DNA from: an uncultured Christensenella sp.
Lineage (GTDB): Bacteria > Bacillota > Clostridia > Christensenellales > UBA1242
NCBI GenBank assembly: GCA_905195085.1
Contig: CAJJUK010000013.1
Location: 1 to 34,486 of the forward strand
Direction of reading: 5' to 3'
Length of the DNA: 34,486 bases
Below, one piece after another: positions 32,625 to 34,486 of the stretch. Every line of letters begins with the position of its first letter. The first letter of the stretch is position 1. The notes below the pieces were generated by a model that saw only the letters and a program-made list of their open reading frames with translations, did no database searches and was not told the origin of the DNA. The position numbers and the translations under genes are program-made.

Positions 32625-34445
32625 TTATAACAATTTTATAAAATTTTCATTAATGTACTTGATGCTTGAAGACATGCTTGCATATGTTTCAGCATCTTCT
32701 TTTTGATATTTTGAAAGAGACTTAAAATATTTCACTCTCTGAGAGTTTTCTTCCCTAGACCTGAGTGTACAACAAACGGATCTTCCTCGTTCCAAACGCA
32801 CTGCTTGTAATGAGTTTTCATAGATGTGATTATGTTTTTTTGCAGAAGTATGCTCATACTCAGTTGCTTCAGCATTTGCTTCAATAACTTTATCAATGCC
32901 AATCCTTTTTATGAGCATTTCTTCCAAGAGTTCTCTTCCTTTAGATGCAACTTCTGCTCTTGAAAAACCTATACCAATCATACTCTTCTTTAACTCATCT
33001 GTGTCACTACACAAAATTTCAATAATCGCATCATTATCTAATGAGCATTTCTCAAAAACTTTTTGTCTTAATTGCTCTTCGCTTAAGCCTTTTGATTGTG
33101 CCATAGGTACACCTAATATCACCAGCCTTACCTGAAGTTGTTGTGGAGTATAACTTAACATTTTTTTAAAATCAGCGATTGAAAAGGTTCTTGGTCTCTC
33201 TTCAAAGATTTTAGGTCTTGCTTCAAAAGTTTTTGGATTTTCTTCAAAAATTTTAGGTTCTCCATGGCTTTCTGTTGAACTCTCAACAATCCTCTCTCCA
33301 ACAAATTCAAGTATTGCACCAGGCAAGCCTATTGGATAATCAGCATGGGCAACATCTGCAAATTCTGAAAACGAAGCATTTTCTTTTAATATTTTTCTAA
33401 ATTTTTCTATGACTTCATTCTTGTTTCCATTGACCAGTCTTGCAACAAAAGATTTGTATTCTTTCAAAAGTTTACCTGATAAATCAACCGAATCTTTGCT
33501 AGCCTTATAAAACTCATATGATCTTGCCGTTCTTTTTAATACTGGTGTTGCATAGTTTTCTTTCAAATCTTTTATTTGATCCGCAGTCAATTCTTCATTA
33601 AACTTTTCAAGAATAAGGCTTGAAAATGTCATATAAAAAGTTTCAAAAGCAAGAGCATTAAAATTGGCATCTCTCCATGACATCCGACTTCTGCAAACCG
33701 AAAAGAAATCTTGATTATGTGCTGTTGGGAAAGGCGAACCAAACTTTTCAACAGTCTCCGGATATTCTCTTTTGAGTTCGTACAAAATCTCAATATGTTC
33801 ATTTAAATATTTGCTTGGGACTAAAATCATAGTTCCGCCAACCATAGGTTTACCAATGCAAAGTGAGAATGAAAGATCTCTCTCCAAACAATTCTCTGCA
33901 TATTGATACATAAATTCATAAGTATTTTTACCATTTGGAGTGTTGATTTTGATAAGCGTATCATTGTCTCCAGCTTTACCAAAAATAAGGTTTGGTAAGT
34001 CGCTTCCAGTAGACAATGTCAACACTTCATCAATTGAAGCAATTTCGTAAATAATTTTGTGACCACATTTAGATTCATATGCATCGCCAATTTTTCCGGA
34101 CTTAACTAGAAAAAACAATTTCTCAAAATCTTCTTTGGTTGCATCTTTAAGCAATGTGAAACTGTCTTTCAAACCAGCCATAAAATTTGGATTTTTCTTC
34201 ATTGCTTCTTCAATTTTCAAAACAACTTTTTCAAAAAGTTTCTTCTTAATATCAAGTTTTTCATCTTCTCCAATGACTGGTTCTCTTTGAGCTGGGTGTT
34301 CAATCGTAATTTTGTGTGCAATACCTACAGCAGGTTCTTCCCAATTTTTATTTTCCAAAACAAGATTTATAACTTCCAAAATTCCTGCATCAGACATTAC
34401 AGGAATGCTTGGATTTTTCAACATTTCTTTTATATAATTTTTCAT
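32625..34445 (-). CDS. Protein of unknown function with a heptapeptide repeat (606 aa)
   Basis: The ATG at 34445 follows a strong AAGGAG site. No signal peptide or membrane segment, so it is probably cytoplasmic. Residues 1-390 look like one or more globular domains (for example CIGKPMVGGTMILVPSKYL and SRMSWRDANFNALAFETF). Residues about 395-421 hold four near-copies of a seven-residue unit: PKIFEEN, PKTFEAR, PKIFEER, PRTFSIA. This probably forms a linker to the C-terminal part (about 425-606), which is helical and charged, with FKKMLSYTPQQLQVRLVILG and several helices. Cys is scattered (CCTLRSR near residue 565). I recognise no family. The upstream promoter is cut off by, or close to, the window end. 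Confidence 0.75.
   Translation of the reverse strand: MKNYIKEMLKNPSIPVMSDAGILEVINLVLENKNWEEPAVGIAHKITIEHPAQREPVIGEDEKLDIKKKLFEKVVLKIEEAMKKNPNFMAGLKDSFTLLKDATKEDFEKLFFLVKSGKIGDAYESKCGHKIIYEIASIDEVLTLSTGSDLPNLIFGKAGDNDTLIKINTPNGKNTYEFMYQYAENCLERDLSFSLCIGKPMVGGTMILVPSKYLNEHIEILYELKREYPETVEKFGSPFPTAHNQDFFSVCRSRMSWRDANFNALAFETFYMTFSSLILEKFNEELTADQIKDLKENYATPVLKRTARSYEFYKASKDSVDLSGKLLKEYKSFVARLVNGNKNEVIEKFRKILKENASFSEFADVAHADYPIGLPGAILEFVGERIVESSTESHGEPKIFEENPKTFEARPKIFEERPRTFSIADFKKMLSYTPQQLQVRLVILGVPMAQSKGLSEEQLRQKVFEKCSLDNDAIIEILCSDTDELKKSMIGIGFSRAEVASKGRELLEEMLIKRIGIDKVIEANAEATEYEHTSAKKHNHIYENSLQAVRLERGRSVCCTLRSREENSQRVKYFKSLSKYQKEDAETYASMSSSIKYINENFIKLL
33182..33261 (-). repeat. Imperfect 21-bp tandem repeat coding for PKxFEEx
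   Basis: About four 21-bp units inside the 606-aa gene encode PKIFEEN, PKTFEAR, PKIFEER and PRTFSIA. The DNA copies share TTCAAAnnTTTTnGGTnTT on the plus strand. Such short in-frame repeats can change copy number by slippage without breaking the frame. Confidence 0.75.
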
Positions 34446-34486
34446 TTTTTTCTCCTTTATTTAAACTATTAATCTTTTTTATATAT

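Overview
The window is AT-rich, gene-dense bacterial chromosome, most likely from an uncultivated, Gram-positive-type Bacillota (Clostridia-like) lineage. The grounds are strong GGAGG ribosome-binding sites, U-tract hairpin terminators, the Clostridia/Bacilli gene pair spmA-spmB, a SpoVB/MurJ-type flippase, DUF1540, and secreted proteins anchored by a C-terminal membrane helix. No rRNA, tRNA, CRISPR array, insertion sequence or phage module was seen.

Layout. (1) 1-13.2 kb: two very large surface proteins (2868 and 1422 aa) face each other tail to tail. Each has a signal peptide, many Ig-like or beta-rich modules and one C-terminal membrane helix. Between them lie two terminators and a short gene-free segment bounded by an inverted repeat. 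(2) 13.5-15.9 kb, minus strand: the transcription/translation/secretion operon rpmG-secE-nusG-rplK-rplA. It ends without rplJ-rplL, and a promoter and hairpin overlap at its head. (3) 16.0-16.7 kb: an orphan HicB-like gene and a 44-aa gene, each with its own promoter and terminator. (4) 16.8-24.8 kb, minus strand: dus, pgk, tpiA, dnaX, ybaB, recR, a membrane protein, argS. The dnaX tau reading frame is broken at a run of nine A's, so full-length tau needs a -1 shift or transcriptional slippage. (5) 24.8-26.7 kb: a divergent HU-like protein and a polysaccharide flippase. (6) 26.8-28.7 kb: two unrecognised genes back to back, sharing a bidirectional terminator. (7) 28.7-31.4 kb: a DUF1540 protein, rplI, a 57-aa gene, and rsmA-tatD overlapping by 4 nt. 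(8) 31.5-34.5 kb: spmA-spmB (4-nt overlap), and an unrecognised 606-aa protein on the opposite strand.

A theme across the window is that several genes lack any Shine-Dalgarno sequence but have a good sigma-A-type -10 hexamer 4-6 nt before the ATG. Their mRNAs should therefore be leaderless: dus, tatD, the 429-aa gene and the recR-linked membrane protein. Other genes a few hundred bases away carry textbook GGAGG sites. The two strongest leads are this mixed initiation architecture and the dnaX A9 recoding site. The less characterised content is the paired giant surface proteins (one with an internal SH3b-like duplication) and three lineage-specific proteins of unknown role.
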